Shown here piece after piece: positions 52,879-61,596 of a stretch of DNA of 64,000 nucleotides. Positions within the stretch are counted from its first letter, which is position 1. Each line of letters begins with the position of its first letter. Below the pieces are notes generated by a model that was given only the letters and a program-made list of their open reading frames with translations, was not told the DNA's origin and searched no databases. Where the stretch lies: assembly GCA_947581855.1 (NCBI GenBank), contig CANPVZ010000010.1, positions 62,001-126,000 of the forward strand. Reading direction: 5' to 3'. The translations under genes and the position numbers were made by a program. This stretch comes from an uncultured Phocaeicola sp. Its GTDB lineage: Bacteria > Bacteroidota > Bacteroidia > Bacteroidales > Bacteroidaceae.

Positions 52879-53892
52879 ATGATGAATCGACTGATTTTAT
52901 TTTTATGTTTTGTGTGGATGATTCCTTGTTCCGAACTTCTATCTGTTTCTTGGGAGAACGTGGTGCTAATGTGGAGCGCAGGTGGAGCTAAAGCCAAGGA
53001 TATCGTCTGTATTGGATCTATGAAAATGAGAACTTGTCAGATGGTGGCGCAAGCGGGAGATTTGACTTCGGAAATAAGGGAAGTGATGAAAGGAAAGAAA
53101 GCCCAAGTAGGTGTAGCGGTTATTCTGAATGGTAAAGATACAGTGACGGTGAACAACGATTGCCGCTATCCAATGTTGAGTGTATTTAAATTCCATCAAG
53201 CTTTGACTGTGGCAGACTCTCTCCAGCGTAATGGATTGCCGTTAGATGCAGAGATTTTTATCCGCAAAGAAGAGTTAAGGCAGGATACGTACAGTCCTTT
53301 GCGCGACAGGTATCCCGAAGGAGGAATCGTGTTGCCGGTAAAGGAACTGCTGAAATATACATTACAGTTAAGTGACAATAATGCTTGCGATATTTTGTTT
53401 GCCCGTTCAGGCGGACCACAAGCAACGGACCGCTACATCCGTTCATTAGGTGGAGTGCGATTTGCCGTTGTTGCCGATGAGAATGCTATGCATAAAGACC
53501 TATCGTTATGTTATCGGAATTGGACTACTCCGCTTGAAGCAGCAGTTTTATTTCAGAATTTATTTACCCGAAGATTGTTTGGAAAGCCATATCAAGATTT
53601 CCTGAAACGAACACTGGTAGAGTGTGAAACTGGAAAAGACCGTTTGGTAAAACCTTTGGAGAATACCGGAGCGGTGATAGGGCATAAGACTGGAACAGGC
53701 GATTTGAATGCAAAAGGGCAGATTATCGGTTTAAATGATGTGGGTTTTGTATGCCTGCCGGATGGGAATTATTATGCCATTGCCGTCTTCATTAAAGATT
53801 CGGAAGAAAACAGTCATGTCACGGCGCAGCTTATTGCGGATATTTCGGAGGCGGTATACCGTTATGTAGTGCAAAACATGTCGGTTAAATAG
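52879..53892 (+). CDS. Class A beta-lactamase, CfxA/CepA-like (subclass A2)
   Basis: Exported serine beta-lactamase. Catalytic motifs: SVFK (Ser101-Lys104), SDN (165-167), an omega-loop glutamate in ADENAMHKDL (about 201) and KTGTG (270-274). The DEN-MHKD omega loop and general pattern resemble the Bacteroidetes subclass A2 enzymes (CfxA, CepA, CblA, PER), mostly cephalosporinases. The ATG at 52879 is used; 52864 is also in frame. The N-terminal stretch between the signal peptide and the enzyme fold is rather long (about 20-60). No mobile element is adjacent, so it looks chromosomal. Activity is not proven. Confidence 0.9.
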   Translation: MMNRLILFLCFVWMIPCSELLSVSWENVVLMWSAGGAKAKDIVCIGSMKMRTCQMVAQAGDLTSEIREVMKGKKAQVGVAVILNGKDTVTVNNDCRYPMLSVFKFHQALTVADSLQRNGLPLDAEIFIRKEELRQDTYSPLRDRYPEGGIVLPVKELLKYTLQLSDNNACDILFARSGGPQATDRYIRSLGGVRFAVVADENAMHKDLSLCYRNWTTPLEAAVLFQNLFTRRLFGKPYQDFLKRTLVECETGKDRLVKPLENTGAVIGHKTGTGDLNAKGQIIGLNDVGFVCLPDGNYYAIAVFIKDSEENSHVTAQLIADISEAVYRYVVQNMSVK

Positions 53893-53908
53893 CTATTTTA
53901 TACGTTGT

Positions 53909-53997
53909 AAAATAACTAATGATGTTGAACCTTGTAGCATTATAGGTTAATTAAATAACTAATAATGTCAGACGCGCTAACATTATTAGTTATTTAA
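53909..53997. repeat. Short array ending in an 18-bp hairpin, shares core with 21.5 kb array
   Basis: Three degenerate 22-base units read on the minus strand, plus an inverted unit, so that 53951-53968 and 53980-53997 form an 18-bp perfect stem with an 11-base loop. The core TAACATTATTAGTTATTT is identical to unit 4 of the 21511-21620 array. Lying between convergent genes, it may also end transcription in both directions. Confidence 0.85.
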
Positions 53998-54024
53998 AGA
54001 GTGAGAAATTTGAGCGTGCAAGGG

Positions 54025-54360
54025 CTATTTGCCTCTTCTCTGGTGTCTTTGCGGGCGCATGCTCTGGTACTTCTTATACTGTTCTTCGGTGAGGATGCTT
54101 TTCATCTTTTCATCCATTTTCTTCCGTTGCGCTTCCATTTTTTCGCGCGAAGGTCTTTCTCCTGAATTATTTTTTGCGGGTCTCATCTCTTCCATGGCTT
54201 CTTTGAACTGTTTGGCCTGGGTTTCGTTCAACCCGAGTTCGGTAATCATCTGCTCCATACGTTGTGAGCGATTCGGTCTTTGTCTTTTTTGATCTTGGGC
54301 CATACATGCAGTCGAACTGATAAGCAGTGCAATGGCTAAACTGAAAATTTGTTTCTTCAT
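54025..54360 (-). CDS. Exported DUF4890/Spy-like small protein
   Basis: 111-residue exported protein, using the ATG at 54360 (MKKQIFSLAIALLISS) with a signal peptide ending ACMAQ; a longer frame starts at 54384. The mature part is very basic and helical (RQRPNRSQRMEQMITELGLN, LTEEQYKKYQSM), resembling DUF4890 and the LTxxQ pattern of Spy/CpxP periplasmic chaperones. A periplasmic or envelope-stress chaperone role is an inference from that resemblance. Confidence 0.75.
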   Translation of the reverse strand: MKKQIFSLAIALLISSTACMAQDQKRQRPNRSQRMEQMITELGLNETQAKQFKEAMEEMRPAKNNSGERPSREKMEAQRKKMDEKMKSILTEEQYKKYQSMRPQRHQRRGK

Positions 54361-54502
54361 AATTGCTTCATTTATTAGTTTCATAACATACTTATGACCC
54401 TCTTGGTTGGCTAAAGTTTATTCTTTGTGTACCAATAATCTACGAATGCCTGAAATCTATCGACTAAACGGTTGCAAAAACTCTCTTAAGCGTATGAAAC
54501 AT

Positions 54503-54537
54503 AAAAAAAGAAGGGGCTACCCGAAAAGCCCCTTCTT
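54503..54537 (-). terminator. Terminator of the SusCD operon
   Basis: AAGAAGGGGCT (54508-54518) and its exact complement (54527-54537) with an 8-base loop; seven T follow on the minus strand. It lies 22 bases after the SusD stop. Confidence 0.9.
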
Positions 54538-54558
54538 CATACCAAACTATACTATATA

Positions 54559-56544
54559 TTAATAACCCGGATTTTGTCCGTATTCCGTTGCATTATAAAT
54601 GGCATCCAGGAATTTTTGTGGAATAGGACGAAGGTAGTTGGTCGGTTTAAAGCTTTTCGCTGCACGTGGATTGTAAGCTTTTAAACGCGCTTCGAAAGCA
54701 TGGTTACGCTTTAACAGGTACCAGCGGCTGAATTCTCCGCATAATTCCCTTGCGTATTCATCGTAAATGTAGTTCATATCTATAGACGTAGGGGCTTGGG
54801 TTGCTCCGGCACGATGACGCAATACATTCAGATATTGGGCGGCATCGTTTTTTCCTAAACGGACGGAAGCTTCTGCGGCTATCAGATATACTTCGGCAAA
54901 ACGCATGATGGTCATATCAACCGTTTTCCGTTGTACGTTCGAACCAAAAAACTCCTTGCCCGGCATGTTGAATTTGGAAAGTGCCGGATAGATAGAAGTT
55001 TCTAGTTCCACAACAGAACCATTAATTGTGGTAGTGGTTTTGGGAGTGCCGTCGGCTTCATATAAATCGAATGCGTTGACTACAAAACAGGGATATTGCG
55101 CCTTCTGTTCCGGTGTTAAATTTTTCATCGATACGTAAACGGCATATTGCCAGTCTTCGTCCGCACCGGGTGCCGGCATAGGAATGTCCGGATGAAGAAT
55201 ATTTCCGTCGGTTTCGTCCTGATTGATGTAAGCCGTACCGTCTGCGTTCCATATTCCCAGTTCGTCGGTGGAGTTATTGATCAGTTCGAAGTGGGGGTAG
55301 AGTTTGGCGCCTATCCATTTTTTATCGATACCAAACTTGTTGCATTTATTTTCTGTCAGCTGATAGGTTTCTCCCCAAGTTTCATAGCTGTACGGATAGT
55401 TCCAGTTCGGTTTCCCTTTGTCGTCATAAAGTGGACCGCTATTATAATACAGCAAGCACGACCAAGCGGAGTAAGCTGTAATAAATGAATATTGGAAACG
55501 TTTGTCTTTGGGATCGGCCATCATACATTCCAATAAATATTTAGAGGGAAGGAAAATATTGCTGTTTGGGCGTCCGTATACAAAGTTGTTCGTTTTGTCT
55601 ACCAGTCCCAAATCCGTATAGGTTCCTAAAGAAGGCAAGAAATGGCGGAATACTTCCGATTGGGTATATCCTGCATTATAAGCTTCCGAATTACGGTTGG
55701 CGCCTGCTGCGATAAATAACGCTTCCTTATTATTACGGTTGTTCTTTTCGTTGAATACGTCGGCGAAGTCAGGATATAGGTAAGCACCGTACTGATCTTT
55801 TTCCGCGATAAATCGGGTCGCAGTTTCGTAAGCCAGTTCCAGATATGATTTTCCCTCGTCGGTCAGGTTGTGGGAAGCACCCTGAATATAGGCACGGCAA
55901 AGTAGCCCTAAAGCGGATTTTTTAGTTACACGTGCATAACTGTCGTTCCATGAAGTAGGTAGATTGGCAACGGCGTATTTTAAATCCGAAATAATAGTTG
56001 CATAAATATCTGCATAAGAGCTACGTGTAGGGTACAATTCCGGTCCGGAAGTAGCCTCGTTCAGCGATAACGTGATTTCGCCGAATTGTTCCACCAATAC
56101 CGAGTAGTAGTAAGCGCGGAGGCAACGTGCCTGGGCTATGCATTGCACCAGCGTATTGGGGTCGGCGTCCGTTACTTTGGGAGCCCGATCGACAACGGCG
56201 TTACACATATTGATCGTATTGTATCCGAAAGTCCATACTTTCTCTACATATGATTTGTTGGCAGGCAGATTCTCGTAATAAAGGATTTCACTGGAATTAG
56301 TTCCATTTTTAGGTGATTGCCATAAGTCTGTGCCACCTTCGGTCATTATGATATAATCGCTGCTTTGGTAAAAAGTATTAATAAGCGGCGTATAACATTG
56401 ATTTACCAAGCCGTTGTAAATTTCGAATGTTTCCAGCTTTTCGTCGCCGGTCACTTCATTCGGGTTGTATTCGTCCAGTTCGCAGGCATTCATCATGAAA
56501 GCGGAACCGGCAAAGAGTGTCCATTTGAATATCTTGTTTTTCAT
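54559..56544 (-). CDS. SusD/RagB-family glycan-binding lipoprotein
   Basis: Surface lipoprotein of 661 residues that binds oligosaccharide and caps its SusC partner. The ATG at 56544 (MKNKIFKWTLFAG) gives a proper lipoprotein signal with the lipobox MMNAC (Cys21); an in-frame ATG at 56556 overlaps the end of SusC. Typical parts are the helical TPR-like repeats around 90-250 (AQARCLRAYYYSVLVEQFGE) and the RagB C-terminal part with MRFAEVYLIAAEASVRLGK. It follows the SusC gene with about 12 bases between them and ends at a strong terminator. Confidence 0.95.
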   Translation of the reverse strand: MKNKIFKWTLFAGSAFMMNACELDEYNPNEVTGDEKLETFEIYNGLVNQCYTPLINTFYQSSDYIIMTEGGTDLWQSPKNGTNSSEILYYENLPANKSYVEKVWTFGYNTINMCNAVVDRAPKVTDADPNTLVQCIAQARCLRAYYYSVLVEQFGEITLSLNEATSGPELYPTRSSYADIYATIISDLKYAVANLPTSWNDSYARVTKKSALGLLCRAYIQGASHNLTDEGKSYLELAYETATRFIAEKDQYGAYLYPDFADVFNEKNNRNNKEALFIAAGANRNSEAYNAGYTQSEVFRHFLPSLGTYTDLGLVDKTNNFVYGRPNSNIFLPSKYLLECMMADPKDKRFQYSFITAYSAWSCLLYYNSGPLYDDKGKPNWNYPYSYETWGETYQLTENKCNKFGIDKKWIGAKLYPHFELINNSTDELGIWNADGTAYINQDETDGNILHPDIPMPAPGADEDWQYAVYVSMKNLTPEQKAQYPCFVVNAFDLYEADGTPKTTTTINGSVVELETSIYPALSKFNMPGKEFFGSNVQRKTVDMTIMRFAEVYLIAAEASVRLGKNDAAQYLNVLRHRAGATQAPTSIDMNYIYDEYARELCGEFSRWYLLKRNHAFEARLKAYNPRAAKSFKPTNYLRPIPQKFLDAIYNATEYGQNPGY

Positions 56545-56556
56545 TATTGTTGTCAT

Positions 56557-59500
56557 TTAAAAAGTTAAGTTTACACCGAATACTAATTCTTTCGATAACG
56601 GGAAGTTTACACTTCCGTCCATTTCCGGGTCGTAATCTTTCACATATTTGCTAGGTGAGAAAACAAACAGGTTGGTGATGGTACCATACACACGGAGATT
56701 GGTAATACCTATACTATTACAATATTTCCGAGGCAAGGTATAACCTAGAGTCACATTTTTGATTTTCCAGAACGAACCGTTTATGTAATACATACTTGTA
56801 TAGTTGTCGTAATCCTGGAAACTTGTGTTGGCTTTTGCCGCCGGAAACAGTACGTGTTGGTCGGCTTCTATCGTGGAATCATAGTAAGTGAAATAGGTTG
56901 GGAAATTATAGGTGGTACCGGCTGGGTCGTATAAACCGATAATCTTGTCATATTTCATCATTTGTCCCCATCGTGCGTATAGGAATATGGACAAATCGAA
57001 GCCCTTGTAAGTAAAGGTATTTTTGAAACCTCCTGTCCAGTTTGGGTTTTTGTGCCCTAACACTTGGCGGTCCACACCATCCCTTTGGGTATACGGATTC
57101 TCTGCCGTAATGTCCACTCGTTTCATTGTCGGATTTCCGTTACTGTCTTTCGTTTCTTCTTCGTAATAATAACCATTTGCATCCTGTTTTACACTGGCAT
57201 ATTCAACCCTTACGTCACCCGGTTTGCAACCGAATAAGGCTGCGGTTTCCGCTTCGCTGTGTTGCCAGATACCGATGAATTTGTAACCGTAATACGAGTA
57301 TATCGGGGATCCTAGTTTCCACACTAAATCGTTGTTTTTGGCGTTAATCATCATATCTTGTCCTTCGGTAAGCGCTGTAATCTTCTCTTTATTTTTGGCG
57401 AAGGTGAGGGTCGATGTCCAGGTAAAGTCCCGATTAGTAATGTTATGAGTAGTAAGTGCCAGTTCCACACCACGGTTCTGGGTTTTGCCCAAGTTGGCAT
57501 TCATGGTATAAGGTGTAGACGCATTGTAACCTCCCATTGTATTCGGCATATTGACACTCATAATCACATCTTTGGTGATGGTATTATAGTAATCGATAGT
57601 AAGGTCGATACGGTTGTTCAAGAAAGAAGCGTCCAATCCAATGTTTGTATTAGAAGAACGTTCCCAAGTTAGTCGTGGGTTGGCTATAACCTTGGAAAAT
57701 AAGGTCGTAGGAACCTTCTGCCCGCTGATGTTGGTAGCGCTCTGTTCAATTCCCGATACGGAAGAATAAGGATTGATACCTGCCGTGGTTCCGGAAATAC
57801 CCCATCCGATACGTATTTTCAAATTATCCAGCCAACTTTTGGTACTTTCCATAAAAGTTTCGTCTGAGATTCTCCATCCGGCGGATACGGCAGGGAAGCT
57901 GTCCCATCGGTTATCTTTGGCTAAGCGAGAAGAACCGTCCCAACGACAGGAAGCAGAGAACAGATATCTGCCTTTATAACTATAATTGACGCGTGCTACA
58001 AATCCCATACCTTTCGACATGGAATATTTGCTGGTCAAAGTTTTGTTATTAATATTGTCGCCGCTCAAACCATACCATAACAGTTTGTTGTCTGCAATAT
58101 TGGTTCCGTACATAGAGTAATCTTCCGACTGGTTGTGGTTATAGGTGGTTACTCCGGTAAGAGTAATATCATGATCATCATCGATAACTGTATGATAAGT
58201 AAAGATGTTCTCCCATTTATAATTATATGAATTCGGAGTGGATACCGTGGCGTTAATTTGGTCCGTACCGCCACCGTTTTTTAAATAATTGTAAGAGTTT
58301 ACACCGACAAATTTGCCTGTACGTGTACCGGAATAAGAACCTCCTAACATGGAACGTATAGAGAGCCCTTCGATAGGTTTGTAGTCTATGTAAGCGTCGA
58401 TGTATAATCTGGCTACGTTCGATTGGTTTTTGTATACTCCCGGTTGTTCGTCCGCCAGGATACTGGGGCTGGTATTCGTGTTTCCTGCTACAGGATATAA
58501 ATTAATGTTCCCGTTTTCGTCATATAATTGTCCCAAAGGTATTGCTCGTAATGCGTCTTCCAGTACTCCGTTCCGTGCGTTGCGGTGAGTATATGAAGCT
58601 TGTATATTGATACCCGTATCAATCCATTTATTAATGTTTTGGTCGATACGGAGGCGGCTCGAATAGACCTTGTAGTTATCATTCTTATACATGCTTCGTT
58701 CATCGGAAAAATTCAGGGAGAAGTAAGCTTTTGTTTTTTCTGTTCCTCCCGAAACGGAAAGACTATAATTTTGTTCGAATCCTTTATTCAATACTGCATC
58801 AGCCCAGTCGATCCAATGATTATCTTGTACGGCGGCCAGTTCGGAAGCGTTGTTGAATAAATCTGTTAGTTCGGTACTGGCACCGATAGCCCGTGCTGCA
58901 TCGCGGCGAACCTGTATAAACGATTCTCCCGAACGCATTTTCGGTAATGATTCCCATCCTGTAAATCCGGCATAAGCATTGAAATTAATGGTTGCTTTTC
59001 CTGTTTTCGCTCCTTTGGTGGTGACTATTATTACACCGTTTGCTCCACTCGAACCGTATACGGCGGTAGACGAAGCATCTTTTAATATCTCTATCGATTC
59101 AATGTCGTTAGGATTAAGAGTATTGATGTCTCCAGGCATTCCATCGATAATATAGGTAGGACCTCCTCCGGTGGCTTTTCCGTTATCATCCATTTGTAGA
59201 GAACGGGTTCCGCGCAATTGAATGGTACTGTTAACTCCTGCTTGTCCGGATGATTTGGTAATATCCAATCCGGCAATTTTTCCCTGTAAGGCATCCATAG
59301 GTCTTGAACCCGGATTCAAGGTAATATCATCTCCTTTTACAGAAGCTACCGCACCGGTCAGATCACGCCTTTTAACCGTTCCATAACCGATTACCACCAC
59401 TTCATCGAGTAACTTGTTGTCCGGTTGCATTTTAATATTTAGCGGCGCATTGCCGATAGTTACATCTTGGGTTTTATAACCGATGTAAGAGATCTCCAAT

Positions 59501-59811
59501 GTTTTATGTCCCGCAGGAACCTCGAGAGAAAATTTGCCGTCGAAATCAGTTATGGTGCCGGTACTGGTACCTTTTACTAAAACCGAGACACCGATCAACG
59601 GTTCCCCTTTTTCGTCGACAATACTACCTTTTACTATCCTTTGCTGTTGTTGTACGGCATGGGTTGCCGTTACATTGTTTTTAGCCGCAAAAGAACTCAT
59701 TGGAATTGCCAGGCAGAAAACTGCCGATAAGCCCCAAACAGTTGGGATGGCACGTAGGGCGTGGCCCCAGGCGTCTTTAGAGAAGACGCAATCATTTTGC
59801 TCTTGTTTCAT
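56557..59811 (-). CDS. SusC/RagA-family TonB-dependent transporter
   Basis: Outer membrane TonB-dependent transporter of 1084 residues for import of oligosaccharides or peptides. The N-terminus has a long signal region, then a carboxypeptidase-like regulatory domain (about 58-130, IVKGSIVDEKGEPLIGVSVL), a TonB-contact/plug segment (VVVIGYGTVKRRDLTGAV; LQGKIAGLDITKSSG; IESIEILKDASSTAVYGSSG) and the barrel. It pairs with the SusD gene directly downstream. No glycoside hydrolase, sensor or anti-sigma factor is adjacent, so its substrate cannot be inferred and it is an orphan pair within this window. Confidence 0.96.
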   Translation of the reverse strand: MKQEQNDCVFSKDAWGHALRAIPTVWGLSAVFCLAIPMSSFAAKNNVTATHAVQQQQRIVKGSIVDEKGEPLIGVSVLVKGTSTGTITDFDGKFSLEVPAGHKTLEISYIGYKTQDVTIGNAPLNIKMQPDNKLLDEVVVIGYGTVKRRDLTGAVASVKGDDITLNPGSRPMDALQGKIAGLDITKSSGQAGVNSTIQLRGTRSLQMDDNGKATGGGPTYIIDGMPGDINTLNPNDIESIEILKDASSTAVYGSSGANGVIIVTTKGAKTGKATINFNAYAGFTGWESLPKMRSGESFIQVRRDAARAIGASTELTDLFNNASELAAVQDNHWIDWADAVLNKGFEQNYSLSVSGGTEKTKAYFSLNFSDERSMYKNDNYKVYSSRLRIDQNINKWIDTGINIQASYTHRNARNGVLEDALRAIPLGQLYDENGNINLYPVAGNTNTSPSILADEQPGVYKNQSNVARLYIDAYIDYKPIEGLSIRSMLGGSYSGTRTGKFVGVNSYNYLKNGGGTDQINATVSTPNSYNYKWENIFTYHTVIDDDHDITLTGVTTYNHNQSEDYSMYGTNIADNKLLWYGLSGDNINNKTLTSKYSMSKGMGFVARVNYSYKGRYLFSASCRWDGSSRLAKDNRWDSFPAVSAGWRISDETFMESTKSWLDNLKIRIGWGISGTTAGINPYSSVSGIEQSATNISGQKVPTTLFSKVIANPRLTWERSSNTNIGLDASFLNNRIDLTIDYYNTITKDVIMSVNMPNTMGGYNASTPYTMNANLGKTQNRGVELALTTHNITNRDFTWTSTLTFAKNKEKITALTEGQDMMINAKNNDLVWKLGSPIYSYYGYKFIGIWQHSEAETAALFGCKPGDVRVEYASVKQDANGYYYEEETKDSNGNPTMKRVDITAENPYTQRDGVDRQVLGHKNPNWTGGFKNTFTYKGFDLSIFLYARWGQMMKYDKIIGLYDPAGTTYNFPTYFTYYDSTIEADQHVLFPAAKANTSFQDYDNYTSMYYINGSFWKIKNVTLGYTLPRKYCNSIGITNLRVYGTITNLFVFSPSKYVKDYDPEMDGSVNFPLSKELVFGVNLTF

Positions 59812-60119
59812 CTTTCTGGGTTAACAAAATAGTTTGTAATACTTGTTGATTGTTCGCATACATTTTTACGATGTGTAATGTTTCTTATCTTTTTTAATCG
59901 GATTTATATAAGAATAACAAATAACTCGTAAAATGTTTCACAAAAAGATAAAATTTCTTTGTTGCCTAGATGGTTGATAAGGAGGGAAAAAGGGGAGAAT
60001 TGGATACAAAACTAGCCCGGAATATCTAGAAAGTGTTACAATATATGCTGTAATAGATAAATGTTTTTATGCAAGAATATTTCGGGCTGTTATAAAGTAC
60101 AGAGGAAATGTAGATGTGG
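59812..60119. other. Upstream region of SusCD
   Basis: About 310 AT-rich bases. A TAGTTTTG match read on the minus strand lies at 60007-60014, about 190 bases before the SusC start, with no -33 partner. Nothing else seen. Confidence 0.4.
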
Positions 60120-60395
60120 TTATTTTCTTTTAATACCCACAATCATATTGCTGTTTCGTACTTTATCATTACAAGGGAAGCAATAGCCATACATTTCCAG
60201 TTCGGCTTTTAAAACTTTCTTTTTAGGTAAAATGTAACGGAACTGGAAAGCAGAGTTAATGACTTTCATTCGGTCGGAGCGGAAAGTAGGGTCACTTACC
60301 TGTTCTAACTCCTGCATTAAATAATAGATGTCTGTTTCAGTTAATTCTTTTACATTTTCAAAGGTAATGTCTTTTAAATTAATTTTGCTATTCAT
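60120..60395 (-). CDS. Small hypothetical protein
   Basis: 91 residues, no signal peptide or membrane segment. The sequence alternates acidic and basic regions (LTETDIYYLMQELEQVSDP, RYILPKKKVLKAELEM) with two cysteines (CFPC, a CxxC) near residues 72-75. A possible -7 element lies 37 bases upstream at 60432-60439. I do not recognise the family. Coding use looks normal and the promoter match supports it being real. Confidence 0.6.
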   Translation of the reverse strand: MNSKINLKDITFENVKELTETDIYYLMQELEQVSDPTFRSDRMKVINSAFQFRYILPKKKVLKAELEMYGYCFPCNDKVRNSNMIVGIKRK

Positions 60396-60924
60396 GGTGA
60401 TTACATAGTCGCTTTTTACGACTTCCTATTACAAAATTAATCAAAAGAAACTATTTCTCGAACGTTTATAAGTATTGCTTTTAGAAAAGTTTAACTTTTT
60501 GCAACCTGTTGATAATCTTTTGTTTGTACTTCTGTTATGAAGCCTTTGAAGTCTGGGAACCGCTTGCTAAAACGAATTAAATTGTTAATTTTGTTCTCGG
60601 AACCAAGTAGCATAACTATGTAGGTAAAATATGGAAAGTATAGAAAAAATGATACATAAAAATGCAGTTGTAAAGGCACTGTATAATTTATGTTATGGCA
60701 AAAATAAATGAAGTGTTGTAAGTTGTCGGTGGTTAAACTACTGTATGGTAGTGCATTCTTGTGCAAGAATACATGACTGGTTTGCGGGCGACATTTTTTT
60801 ATGTTCCGGAAGAGAGAAATTATAAGCGGAATCATCAAACCAGACTTCACGATTGATAACAAATATGTGTAATGTAAGGAGCACCTGAAAATCCTTATTT
60901 ATTTTAAATAATAGAGAAACGATT
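60396..60924. other. 529-bp interval between small genes
   Basis: Contains the upstream gene's -7 match and a perfect 16-base palindrome, ATTCTTGTGCAAGAAT (60755-60770). No gene supported. Confidence 0.5.
60432..60439 (-). promoter_or_regulatory. Possible -7 element of the 60120 gene
   Basis: TAATTTTG on the minus strand, giving a leader of about 30 bases. No -33 partner. Confidence 0.4.
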
Positions 60925-61236
60925 ATGTCAAAAGTGTATTTAGAGAAAGTGCAGAAGGCACACATGCTGGTAGCCGGTATGAGAAAGAATTATGAGTTGA
61001 TTAAAGATTTAGGCATCACTTCAGAACAGATAGACCTGTTGGAGAGGAATGCCAGTGAGGCTGCTGTATACAATGAAGAGCTGGAAAAATTGCGAGAAGA
61101 GGTGAGTGCTAAAGTGTCGTGCGCAAATAAGAAAATGGATGAAATAAAGGAGATTGTAACAATGGCCAAAAAACTTATTAAGCGTAAGTTCGACCAAACA
61201 GAGTGGAGGAATTTCGGTATTGCTGACAAGCGTTGA
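60925..61236 (+). CDS. Small coiled-coil hypothetical protein
   Basis: 103 residues, no signal peptide, almost entirely helical with heptad-like spacing (ITSEQIDLLERNASEAAVYN, LEKLREEVSAKV) and a lysine-rich end (KKLIKRKFDQTEW). It could form an oligomerising coiled coil. I do not recognise the family. Confidence 0.62.
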   Translation: MSKVYLEKVQKAHMLVAGMRKNYELIKDLGITSEQIDLLERNASEAAVYNEELEKLREEVSAKVSCANKKMDEIKEIVTMAKKLIKRKFDQTEWRNFGIADKR

Positions 61237-61318
61237 GAATTATATGTGGTAGAGGAGATAGAAAGAAGTTTTTGCTTTTTTCTCTCCTTTCTCCGTTATC
61301 TATTTTGCGTTTTTTGTG

Positions 61319-61326
61319 TACTTTTG
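61319..61326 (+). promoter_or_regulatory. Possible -7 element of the efflux operon
   Basis: TACTTTTG followed by CAGCC. It would give a leader of about 265 bases, which contains a hairpin at 61418-61447 (11 of 12 pairs with G-T). Confidence 0.45.
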
Positions 61327-61596
61327 CAGCCGAAGGGGCATATAGTCTCTTCTTAAGTAAATGAAAAAGTTAGAAATTATATCTTTTCTTTATTTCTGTC
61401 ATTCAATTCAATTACGCCTCTCACTTTTCCATCAATGGGGAAGAGAGAACTCCGATTGAACCAATAAAAAATCTTGTATAATGTGTGATTCATTTTAATT
61501 CTGCCGTTTTTGTTATTTACATAATCGGACAGACTTGTTTTGTGCAATATATAATCAATCTTATAATTTTATTTTTTAATTCATAAACCATAATGT

